Assembly (NCBI GenBank): GCA_001787035.1
Contig: MFUY01000011.1
Span: forward strand, 1-32,473
DNA length: 32,473 nt
Source of the DNA: Candidatus Nomurabacteria bacterium RIFCSPLOWO2_01_FULL_41_12
GTDB taxonomy: Bacteria > Patescibacteriota > Minisyncoccia > Phycocordibacterales > UBA9973
Reading direction: 5' to 3'
Position numbers and translations under genes: made by a program
Part shown: positions 14,404-21,255 of the stretch, one piece after another
Position numbering within the stretch: the stretch's first letter is position 1
Layout of the letters: each line of letters begins with the position of its first letter
Notes under the pieces: generated by a model
Databases searched by the model: none
What the model saw: the letters and a program-made list of their open reading frames with translations, nothing else
What the model was told of the DNA's origin: nothing

Positions 14404-15939
14404 TTATCTTGCATATTCTATCACTCTCGTTTCGCGGATCAAAGTTACTTTGATTTCTCCGGGATATTTGAGTTCTTGCTCTATTTTCATCGCTATGTCG
14501 CGGGCGAGGAGCTTGGCTTCGGCGTCGGAGATTTTCTCTGGGGTGACAAAGATGCGGATTTCACGTCCGGCTTGGAGAGCATAAGATTTTTCAACGGCAG
14601 GGAAGGCGTTGACCAGCGCCTCTAGTTCTTGCAATCTCTTCAAGTAATTTTCCACCGAGTCGCGACGCGCACCGGGACGGCCGCCAGAGATTGCATCGGC
14701 GGTCTGCACAATAATAGCTTCAATGGTTTCATAGGGGTAGTCTTCATGGTGGCTTTTCATCGCGGTGATGATGCGTTCATCGGCTCCGAATTTCTGCAAT
14801 ATTCTGATGCCTATTTCAATGTGCGTGCCTTGCACTTCGTGGTCAAGCGCTTTGCCGATGTCGTGCACCAATGCTCCGGCTTTGGCGATGGCAACATCCG
14901 CGCCCAATTCTTCAGCCAGCATGCCAGCGATGTGCGCCATTTCAATGGAATGCTGAAGCACGTTTTGCCCGTAGCTGGTGCGGAAATATAATCGTCCGAT
15001 AATGGCAATGATGCGGGGGTCAAAGTTGAATATCCCGCATTCATAGACTGCCTGTTCGCCTTTCTCTTTGATTATTTTATTTATTTCTTCCTTGGCTTTT
15101 TCCACCAGCTCTTCTATCTTGGCCGGCTGAATGCGCCCGTCCAAAATCAAGTTTTCCAAGGCCAGGCGGGCGACTTGCCTTCTGATCGGATCAAATGAAG
15201 AAATGACAATTGAGCCGGGAGTATCGTCCACAATCAGCTCCACTCCCGAGGCTCTTTCAAAAGCCCTGATATTTCTGCCTTCTTTTCCTATTATTTTGCC
15301 TTTTATTTCATTATTCGGTATGGATACCACGGTCGTCATCAATTCAGAAGCCGTACTGGAAGCCAGACGCTGGATACTCGTAGCCAAGATATCTTTAGCC
15401 CTTAATTCTAATTTTTCCTGATTGCTATTTTCCAGTTTCTGGATTCTGACCAAGATATCTTCTTCATATTTCTTTTCTATGTCCCGCAAAAGCTCTTCTT
15501 TAGCCTCTCCCTCCGTCAACTTTGCCACTCTTTCCAGCTCTGTCCTCTTTTCTTCTTCTACCTTTAATACTTTTTCCTGGATCTTTTTTATTTCCTCAAC
15601 TTTCAATTTTATGTTCTCAACCTCCTTATCTATCTCAACCTGTCGAGCGTCCAAAAACTCGTCTTTTTTGACAAGCCTTAGTTCTTTATCTCTCCATTCC
15701 TGTTCTTTCTTTTTTTCTTCCTCTTTTAGTTCTGCGAGTTTGCCTTCCGACGCCTTTTTTGCCTCGTCGGTAATATTTTGCGCCTCTTCTTTGGCGTCCA
15801 TCAGCATCCGCTTGATGTCTATTTCGATGGACCTTCTTTTTCCCAACGCGACTATCACTCGCAGATAATACCCAATTAGAACGCCCAAAAGGAGTACTCC
15901 GACTCCGATTAAAATTATTATTATGCTCATAAGCTTCAT
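14404..15939 (-). CDS. rny: Ribonuclease Y
   Basis: This 511-residue protein has the complete RNase Y layout. There is an N-terminal membrane helix (MKLMSIIIILIGVGVLLLGVLIGYYL), a long charged coiled coil (about 30-190), a KH domain with GKEGRNIRAFERASG (near 210-225), and an HD domain containing HSIEMAHIAGMLAEELG and the metal-binding HDIGK, ending FVTPEKISDAEAKLLARDIA. It is the membrane-tethered endonuclease that initiates mRNA decay in bacteria lacking RNase E. Its promoter lies just past the clpP stop and gives a long leader of about 160 nt. The 3' gene encodes a membrane protein. Confidence 0.97.
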   Translation of the reverse strand: MKLMSIIIILIGVGVLLLGVLIGYYLRVIVALGKRRSIEIDIKRMLMDAKEEAQNITDEAKKASEGKLAELKEEEKKKEQEWRDKELRLVKKDEFLDARQVEIDKEVENIKLKVEEIKKIQEKVLKVEEEKRTELERVAKLTEGEAKEELLRDIEKKYEEDILVRIQKLENSNQEKLELRAKDILATSIQRLASSTASELMTTVVSIPNNEIKGKIIGKEGRNIRAFERASGVELIVDDTPGSIVISSFDPIRRQVARLALENLILDGRIQPAKIEELVEKAKEEINKIIKEKGEQAVYECGIFNFDPRIIAIIGRLYFRTSYGQNVLQHSIEMAHIAGMLAEELGADVAIAKAGALVHDIGKALDHEVQGTHIEIGIRILQKFGADERIITAMKSHHEDYPYETIEAIIVQTADAISGGRPGARRDSVENYLKRLQELEALVNAFPAVEKSYALQAGREIRIFVTPEKISDAEAKLLARDIAMKIEQELKYPGEIKVTLIRETRVIEYAR

Positions 15940-16104
15940 GTCAGCTTACAAGAACAAACCACTATATTGTTAGTTTCATTTCTGCCAGAGCAGAGACGCA
16001 TTTCAAGATTTGAAAATTATTCTTTAAACACTTCATAATATATGGAATATTCCTATGAACCGACGTAAATTAAGTAAAATCAATTTGTAAAATTCAACAT
16101 TTCC

Positions 16105-16133
16105 AGTATAGCAAATAGTAGAATGTTTGTCTA
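16105..16133 (-). promoter_or_regulatory. rny promoter with ~160-nt leader
   Basis: Minus-strand TAGACA (16128-16133), 17-nt spacer, TGC-TATACT (hexamer 16105-16110). The resulting leader (about 16098 to 15940) contains GGAATATTCC and a TTTCAA-GA-TTTGAAA inverted repeat. The rest of this 194-nt gap holds nothing else I can identify. Confidence 0.65.
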
Positions 16134-16739
16134 CTAGTTATTTGATTTTGAAACCGGAGCTTTGGATTTAGTGACTATTTCGTCAATGATGCCATATTTT
16201 TTGGCTTCTTCGGCGTCCATGAAAAAATCCCGCTCTACGTCTTTTTCTATTTGAGCTAAAGACTTGCCGGTGTGTTTTGCTAAAATTTTATTTAAATTAT
16301 CCCGTGTTTTTAAAATATGTTTGGCGGTGATGGCGATGTCTGTCGCTTGGCCTTCCACTCCGCCCAATGGCTGATGAATCATAACTTCCGCGTTCGGCAG
16401 GATAAATCTCTTTCCTTTTTTGCCGGCGGACAAAATAATTGCTCCACCGGAAGCCGCCAGGCCCACGCAAAAAGTGGAAATATCAGGGCGAACATGATTC
16501 ATTGTGTCAACTATTGCCATGGTGGAGGTTACCGATCCGCCAGGGGAGTTAATGTAAAGAAAAATATCTTTTTTGGCGTCTTCGCTCTCAAGAAAAAGGA
16601 GTTGGGCAATAACGATATTAGCCGTATGGTCGTCAATCGGCCCGCCTAGGAATATAATGCGCTCCCTTAAAAGCCTCGAATAAATATCATAAGCCCTTTC
16701 TCCAAATTGACTTTTTTCTATAACTGTTGGTATTAACAT
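16134..16739 (-). CDS. clpP: ATP-dependent Clp protease proteolytic subunit
   Basis: This 201-residue serine peptidase has the ClpP triad: Ser97 in CVGLAASGGAIILSAG, His122 in VMIHQPLGG and Asp171 in ERDFFMDAEEA. The N-terminal MLIPTVIEKSQFGERAYDIYSRLLRERIIFLGGPID matches ClpP axial-loop and handle sequences. It forms a barrel that degrades proteins fed by ClpX or another Hsp100 unfoldase; none is encoded in the window. Gly98 replaces the Met common after the catalytic Ser (AASMG), a minor change. The ATG lies six bases after an extended -10, predicting a leaderless mRNA. Confidence 0.96.
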   Translation of the reverse strand: MLIPTVIEKSQFGERAYDIYSRLLRERIIFLGGPIDDHTANIVIAQLLFLESEDAKKDIFLYINSPGGSVTSTMAIVDTMNHVRPDISTFCVGLAASGGAIILSAGKKGKRFILPNAEVMIHQPLGGVEGQATDIAITAKHILKTRDNLNKILAKHTGKSLAQIEKDVERDFFMDAEEAKKYGIIDEIVTKSKAPVSKSNN

Positions 16740-16745
16740 TTACAT

Positions 16746-16786
16746 ATCATAGCAGAATTGCGAACTTTTTCAAGCCATGCTAACAT
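16746..16786. promoter_or_regulatory. Divergent clpP / argH promoters
   Basis: For clpP (minus): TGC-TATGAT with the hexamer at 16746-16751, six bases before the ATG. For argH (plus): TTGCGA (16758-16763), 17-nt spacer, TAACAT (16781-16786), ten bases before ATG 16797. The two promoters lie back to back within about 40 bp. Confidence 0.6.
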
Positions 16787-16796
16787 TCTACCTAAT

Positions 16797-17987
16797 ATGA
16801 AAAAAATCTGGGATAAGAGAGCAGGGATAAAGACGAACCAAGCTGTAGAGAATTATACCGTCGGGGTGGATTATTTATTGGACTTAGAACTCTTGCCTTA
16901 TGACATCAAGGGTACAATGACCCATGTTAAAATGCTATATAAGATAAAAATACTTAATTCGAAAGAATTAAGTATTTTGCTAAAGGGGCTTAATAGAATT
17001 TTATCTCTTTGGAAGAAAGGAAAATTTAAAATTAACAAGAAGCAAGAAGACGGACATACTGCCATTGAGGCATACCTTACGGAGCATTATGGCGAAGTCG
17101 GCAAGAAAGTTCATACTGGGCGCTCCAGAAACGACCAGGCTTTAGTAATGATTCGTCTGTTTAGTAAAGATAAACTTTCAGAAATTGAAAAAAGAGCAGT
17201 CAATCTCATAAAAACTCTGGAACAGCAAATCAAAAAACAAGGAAAAATAAAAATGCCCGGCTATACTCATATGCAAAGAGCGATGCCTTCTTCTGTCAGC
17301 ATGTGGCTCGGCTCTTATCTTGACAGCTTAAAGGATGACCTGATTCTCTTAGAAGCGGTTTCAAAAATTATAGATCAAAATCCCCTGGGATCAGCGGCAG
17401 GCTATGGAGAAAATATTTTAGGCTTGGATAGAAAATTCACCGGGAAAGTTTTGGGCTTCAAAAGAGTGCAGAACAATCCGATGTACTGCGCGCTCTCGCG
17501 AGGTAAATTTGAAAATATCGTCTTACAGGCAGTCGGGAGCGTGATGTTTGATATTGGTAAGATTTCAAACGATTTGCTTCTTTTTACCACCAAGGAATTT
17601 GATTTTTTTACTCTACCGGATTCTTTTAAGACAGGTTCTAGTATCATGCCACAGAAGAAGAATTATGATATCTTGGAACTAGTGCGGGGCAATGTTGCTG
17701 TTTTTAACGGTTATCAGCATCAAATAGAAAACGTCATAAAAAATCTACCTGCTGGATACAATAGGGATTTCCAGCTGACGAAAGAGCCTTATATCAAAGG
17801 TGTAAAACTTGCAATTGACACCATAGAAGTCATAACTTTAGTTATAAAAAATTTAGAGGCGAAGAAAAAAAATTTGGAAAATGCCTGTACACCGGAACTT
17901 TATGCGACAGATGAAGCTTTAAAATTGGTAAAAAAAGGCAAAAGTTTTCGGGAAGCTTATCAGGAAGTAAAAGAAAAGTATGTATAA
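16797..17987 (+). CDS. argH: Argininosuccinate lyase-like protein
   Basis: With the start at ATG 16797 the protein has 396 residues, shorter than typical ArgH (about 460). The upstream TTG at 16758 falls on the promoter -35 and is rejected. Fumarase/lyase superfamily motifs: HTGRSRNDQ (106-114), PGYTHMQRAMPSS with His158, NPLGSAAGYG (195-204), and the signature GSSIMPQKKN (280-289). The signature is followed by Tyr-Asp where ArgH has Pro-Asp. ArgH splits argininosuccinate into arginine and fumarate. No other arginine gene is present, and the next gene encodes an amidohydrolase, so the true substrate may differ. A perfect 14-bp hairpin lies at 16947-16978. Confidence 0.85.
   Translation: MKKIWDKRAGIKTNQAVENYTVGVDYLLDLELLPYDIKGTMTHVKMLYKIKILNSKELSILLKGLNRILSLWKKGKFKINKKQEDGHTAIEAYLTEHYGEVGKKVHTGRSRNDQALVMIRLFSKDKLSEIEKRAVNLIKTLEQQIKKQGKIKMPGYTHMQRAMPSSVSMWLGSYLDSLKDDLILLEAVSKIIDQNPLGSAAGYGENILGLDRKFTGKVLGFKRVQNNPMYCALSRGKFENIVLQAVGSVMFDIGKISNDLLLFTTKEFDFFTLPDSFKTGSSIMPQKKNYDILELVRGNVAVFNGYQHQIENVIKNLPAGYNRDFQLTKEPYIKGVKLAIDTIEVITLVIKNLEAKKKNLENACTPELYATDEALKLVKKGKSFREAYQEVKEKYV
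16947..16978 (+). repeat. Perfect 14-bp hairpin with GAAA loop inside argH
   Basis: AAAATACTTAATTC, GAAA, GAATTAAGTATTTT. It encodes part of the segment IKILNSKELSIL, which in ArgH is a normal conserved helical region, so it may be selected structure, not an insertion. Confidence 0.65.
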
Positions 17988-18963
17988 CCCAAAAGAACCA
18001 TGGAATTTAAAAGCACAAATGCTAGAAGCTATCCGAGAAAACGGAGGATTTGTGAATTGTCACGGTCATTTTGATAAGGCTTATTACATTACCCGTGAGG
18101 GTTTGGATAAGGCCCATGTTGATATGGAAGTAAAGTGGCGTATGAGTGATGGTATAAAACGTGCATCCAGTGTTGAGGATATAAAAGAAAGAATCAGACT
18201 TGCGCTGGACGTTTTAGTAGCTCAGGGATGCAAGTTAACATGCACGTTTATTGATGCATATGACGCAGTCGGGCATAAAGCTATAGACGCAGCTCTTGCA
18301 GTAAAAGAAGAATATAAGGATAAAATAACCATGCTTTTAGCAACCCAACCCTTGGGTGGTTTAGTAGATGATGATGCTCGCGCCCTTTATGAAGAAATCA
18401 CGGCTAAAGCAGATATTGCCGGTGGACTGCCTTCAAAAGATCGTCCAAATGACGAAAAGCATTTAGATTATCTTTTTGAAATTGCTAAAAAATTAAATAA
18501 GCCTGTGCACGTGCACATTGATCAGGAAAATAATCCAAATGAACGAGATACAGAAAAGTTGCTTAATGCGGTTGAAAGACATGGTTATCAGAATAGAACA
18601 GTAGCGGTACATGTGCTTTCGGTTTCAGCACAGCCGAAAGAATATCGAAAAAAGATTTATAAAAGAATGAAAGATTTGGGGGTGGCAGCAGTAAGTTGTC
18701 CTGCGGCTGGGATTTCTATGAGACAATTAGACCAATTTATGTCTAATGTTCATAATTCTATTGCGAATGTACCTGAAATGCTTGAAGCAGGAGTGCTTGT
18801 GGGTATCGGTGTGGATGATATCTGTGATTTTTACCAGCCATTTATCGATGGCGATATGTGGACAGAATTGCGCTTGATGCAAGAAGCTTGCCGATATTAT
18901 AACCTTGATGCGTTGGTAGAAATCGCTTCCACTAACGGAGCTAAAATACTAGCATACGAATAA
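17980..18963 (+). CDS. Cytosine-deaminase-like amidohydrolase
   Basis: This 327-residue protein overlaps the end of argH by 8 bp, indicating translational coupling. Metal and catalytic positions of the amidohydrolase superfamily are recognisable: HxH in CHGHFDKA (His28, His30), HVHIDQ (His177/His179), HVLSV (His211) and GVDDICDFYQP (Asp279/280). The last resembles the cytosine deaminase (CodA) motif with Asp followed by D-x-x-D-x-x-x-P. CodA-type members deaminate cytosine, isocytosine, creatinine-like or triazine compounds. At about 327 residues it lacks most of the flanking beta-sandwich (about 420 in CodA). The substrate is unknown. Only three bases separate it from the convergent tig gene. 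Confidence 0.8.
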   Translation: MYNPKEPWNLKAQMLEAIRENGGFVNCHGHFDKAYYITREGLDKAHVDMEVKWRMSDGIKRASSVEDIKERIRLALDVLVAQGCKLTCTFIDAYDAVGHKAIDAALAVKEEYKDKITMLLATQPLGGLVDDDARALYEEITAKADIAGGLPSKDRPNDEKHLDYLFEIAKKLNKPVHVHIDQENNPNERDTEKLLNAVERHGYQNRTVAVHVLSVSAQPKEYRKKIYKRMKDLGVAAVSCPAAGISMRQLDQFMSNVHNSIANVPEMLEAGVLVGIGVDDICDFYQPFIDGDMWTELRLMQEACRYYNLDALVEIASTNGAKILAYE

Positions 18964-18966
18964 CTT

Positions 18967-20025
18967 TTATTGACTCTCCAAAAACACAAAAATTTTCTCA
19001 TTAGTAAGTACATTTTCCGCGTGCATGCGGGCGCGCTCGGAGTCGGCACCCTTGTAGTGCTCTAGTATTTGAGCTACTTCTTTTGCAACTTCTTCTTCGG
19101 GGGCAGTAATTTTTTCAATCTTGGCGATTTCATTCAATATGAGTCCGAGTTTAGCTTTCTTTTCAGCATCAGTTCTGAATTCTTTTCTCAAATCTTCAAC
19201 CTTTTTATTCAGGTGTTTCAAATAGTCTTCAAACTTCAACCCCATAGCAGTAATGTCGGACTCCATTCTGTATAAAATTTTGTCCAATTCAACTTCGGTT
19301 AAGACCTCGGGCAGTTCCAAAACGCTGTCATCAATTATTTTCTCAATTATTTTCAGCCTAATTTTTTCTTTTGCGGCGTTTTGTTTTTCCAATTTGATGT
19401 TTTCGCGCAGTTTATTTTTGAAATCCTCTATGTTTAGGAAGGGTCCTAAGCCTTTTACGAAATCATCATCAAATTCTGGCAGATTCAAGGTGTCCGACAC
19501 CGGATTCTTGGTGTCGGACACCTGAATTTCCTCTGCCATACGCACCTTCGGCGCCCGGGATTTGCGTATATCCATGATTGTATTTTCTAAGTCTTTATCT
19601 GACACGACGAAATCCTTCTCTTCCGGTTTTATGTTCCTAGTGATTTTTTGAGCGATTTTTTTATAGTTTCCTAGCTTGATATCCGGCAATATCGAGACTT
19701 TTATTTTAAATCCCAAGGGGTTTTTGCGGGCTAATTTTGTGATGGAAATTTCCGGCCGGCCAATGGCATCAATTTTCTTCTCTTCTAGTATTTTCGGATA
19801 ATGTTCCGTGAGCGCGAGCTCCGCCATCTCTTCCAAGATGCGAATTTCCGGAACTTTGGAAATAAGAACACTTTCTGGAATTTTTCCTTTTCTAAATCCG
19901 TCTAATTCGAAGTGTTGGCCGATTTTTTTTAGTGTAGCCTTAAAATAGCTCTCAAATGCTTCAGCTTCCAGCTCTCCCTCAATCTCCACCTCGCTTTTCG
20001 GTAATTTTTTAATTGTTACAAGCAT
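18967..20025 (-). CDS. tig: Trigger factor lacking the PPIase domain
   Basis: This 352-residue ribosome-associated chaperone has the ribosome-binding signature GFRKGKIPESVL (residues 43-54) in the N-domain and a helical C-domain (FDDDFVKGLGPFLNIEDFKNKLRENI onward). The FKBP-type PPIase domain normally between them (about 100 residues) is missing; the full-length family has about 430. In its place (about 163-180) is a short linker whose residues IQVSDTKNPVSDT are encoded by a palindrome. Loss of the PPIase domain is compatible with chaperone activity in known variants. It begins 5 nt after the stop of the small membrane-protein gene, with an AGGAAGG immediately before the ATG. Confidence 0.93.
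   Translation of the reverse strand: MLVTIKKLPKSEVEIEGELEAEAFESYFKATLKKIGQHFELDGFRKGKIPESVLISKVPEIRILEEMAELALTEHYPKILEEKKIDAIGRPEISITKLARKNPLGFKIKVSILPDIKLGNYKKIAQKITRNIKPEEKDFVVSDKDLENTIMDIRKSRAPKVRMAEEIQVSDTKNPVSDTLNLPEFDDDFVKGLGPFLNIEDFKNKLRENIKLEKQNAAKEKIRLKIIEKIIDDSVLELPEVLTEVELDKILYRMESDITAMGLKFEDYLKHLNKKVEDLRKEFRTDAEKKAKLGLILNEIAKIEKITAPEEEVAKEVAQILEHYKGADSERARMHAENVLTNEKIFVFLESQ
19489..19522 (-). repeat. In-frame palindrome at the PPIase-loss site of tig
   Basis: GGTGTCCGACACC (19489-19501), loop GGATTCTT, GGTGTCGGACACC (19510-19522), a perfect 13-bp stem extended by ATTCA / TGAAT with one bulge. It encodes VSDTKNPVSDT, two copies of VSDT. Confidence 0.85.
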
Positions 20026-20030
20026 CCTTC

Positions 20031-20252
20031 CTAGTTTACAGCATCTACATCAACGCCAGTTTGAGTGTCTGTCATTTGCAGATCCGCTTCTAGCGTATCT
20101 AGCTCGCTAGAGTCCTCGGTCGTGATATTCTCTTGAATCGGCGCTTCCGGCATCTCTTGCGATTGCCAGATATACAGCCCACCGACAACGAGGATAATGA
20201 TAATTATTGCAAGTCCGACGAGCGCTCCATTTGATTTTTTTTCTGGTTCCAT
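20031..20252 (-). CDS. Small single-span membrane protein
   Basis: This 73-residue protein has a short basic N-terminus (MEPEKKSNGA), one hydrophobic helix (LVGLAIIIIILVVGGLYIW, residues about 11-29) and an acidic Glu/Asp/Thr-rich tail facing outward. No lipobox or known domain. It lies 25 nt downstream of the coiled-coil secreted protein gene and 5 nt upstream of tig, so it belongs to that minus-strand operon. Small anchored proteins like this are frequent in CPR genomes; function is unknown. Confidence 0.7.
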   Translation of the reverse strand: MEPEKKSNGALVGLAIIIIILVVGGLYIWQSQEMPEAPIQENITTEDSSELDTLEADLQMTDTQTGVDVDAVN

Positions 20253-20277
20253 AATTTTTTATTTCTTATCTAATAAT

Positions 20278-21168
20278 TTATTGAGTAACTTCCGTTGTCG
20301 TGGAAGCTGTACTTGCATCAGTTGACGTGGTTGTTGCCGCGCTTGTTTTTTCAACTTCTACTTTTCTTTTCAAGGCATTCTTTAATGATTTAACGGCATC
20401 ATTGAGAGTACGATGCGCTTCTTTTATGAGAGTTTGTGTTTCCTGATTTAATGTTTTCAATTTTGCTTTATTTTCCGCCGTAAGTTCGTCAATCGATGCG
20501 GATAGCAGTGCACTAGCTTCTGCCACTTTCGCTACTGCGGCGCTTAATGCTGTTTCAGCTTTTATCACTAAGTCTTTTGCGCTTGTGATATCTGCTCCTT
20601 TTGCCTCCAGTTTAATTATATGGTCATTAACCCTATCTTTTAGATTATTCATTCTTTCAACCGCCGCATCAAATCTCTCCAGCGCTTTTTCTCGCCCGAC
20701 GACTCTTAGCTCTTTTATTCTTGCCTTTGCTCCATCTTTTTCTTCTTTGATTTTAGCTTTAAGGTCTCCGATTTTCTGTTTTGTCTCTTCTTTCATAGCT
20801 TCTCTCTTTTCTTTCATTTCTTCTTTCTTTGCTTCCAGCTCTTTTTTCAATTCTTCTCTCTTCAACTTCACTTCCTCCTTCACTTCTTTCCTCTCGTCTT
20901 TTATTTCTTGGCGGTTTTCCTGTGCTTGGGTTTTGACTTCCATTCTCTTGTCTTTAACTTCCGTTCGCACCGCTTCACGCTTGACTTTCAAATCAGCTTG
21001 AGCTTTAACCCTTGTCTCTGCGTTGATGCGTTTTTGCTCCGGAGCAAGAACGTTGCTTGTTGTTGCGCCTTCTCCCGTATTAGAAGATACATCATCTTCC
21101 GCTTTTGCTACAGTACTTATGGCAAATGCCATTGTTAAAACAACCAATAAACCTAAGTATTTTTTCAT
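20278..21168 (-). CDS. Secreted Lys/Glu-rich coiled-coil protein
   Basis: This 296-residue protein has a clear signal peptide (MKKYLGLLVVLTMAFAISTVAKA, cleavage probably after AKA near residue 23). Residues about 45-175 are a very charged K/E/R coiled coil (REELKKELEAKKEEMKEKRE). A second helical region follows (RFDAAVERMNNLKDRVNDHI...), and the tail is Thr/Ser/Ala-rich. The helical repeat region resembles uncharacterised secreted CPR proteins with about the same layout. No enzyme motif. The ATG is six bases after an extended -10 (TGA-TAAAAT, 21175-21180), so the mRNA may be leaderless. It is the first gene of a probable operon leading to tig. Confidence 0.75.
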   Translation of the reverse strand: MKKYLGLLVVLTMAFAISTVAKAEDDVSSNTGEGATTSNVLAPEQKRINAETRVKAQADLKVKREAVRTEVKDKRMEVKTQAQENRQEIKDERKEVKEEVKLKREELKKELEAKKEEMKEKREAMKEETKQKIGDLKAKIKEEKDGAKARIKELRVVGREKALERFDAAVERMNNLKDRVNDHIIKLEAKGADITSAKDLVIKAETALSAAVAKVAEASALLSASIDELTAENKAKLKTLNQETQTLIKEAHRTLNDAVKSLKNALKRKVEVEKTSAATTTSTDASTASTTTEVTQ

Positions 21169-21174
21169 GGTTCT

Positions 21175-21208
21175 ATTTTATCACCATGACCCTGAGCTTG
21201 TCGCATGG
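21175..21208 (-). promoter_or_regulatory. Promoter of coiled-coil gene overlapping a palindromic repeat
   Basis: The minus strand reads GCGACA, 18-nt spacer, TGA-TAAAAT (hexamer 21175-21180), then six bases to the ATG. The -35 lies inside CCATG...CATGG (21184-21208), whose centre, CCTGAGCTTGTCG, resembles a palindromic repeat I recall as common in related genomes. Confidence 0.5.
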
Positions 21209-21255
21209 ATCATAATTTTAAACGCTAAAAATCTTATAATTTTGACCTGCTCTAA

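Noticed and set aside
15131..15868. Plus-strand ORFs rich in Ser/Phe opposite rny
   Set aside because: They mirror the Glu/Lys-rich coiled coil of RNase Y read in reverse; no independent evidence.
16758..16796. TTG start adding 13 residues to the ArgH-like protein
   Set aside because: The segment contains the -35 and -10 boxes of the gene, and the family N-terminus fits the ATG at 16797.
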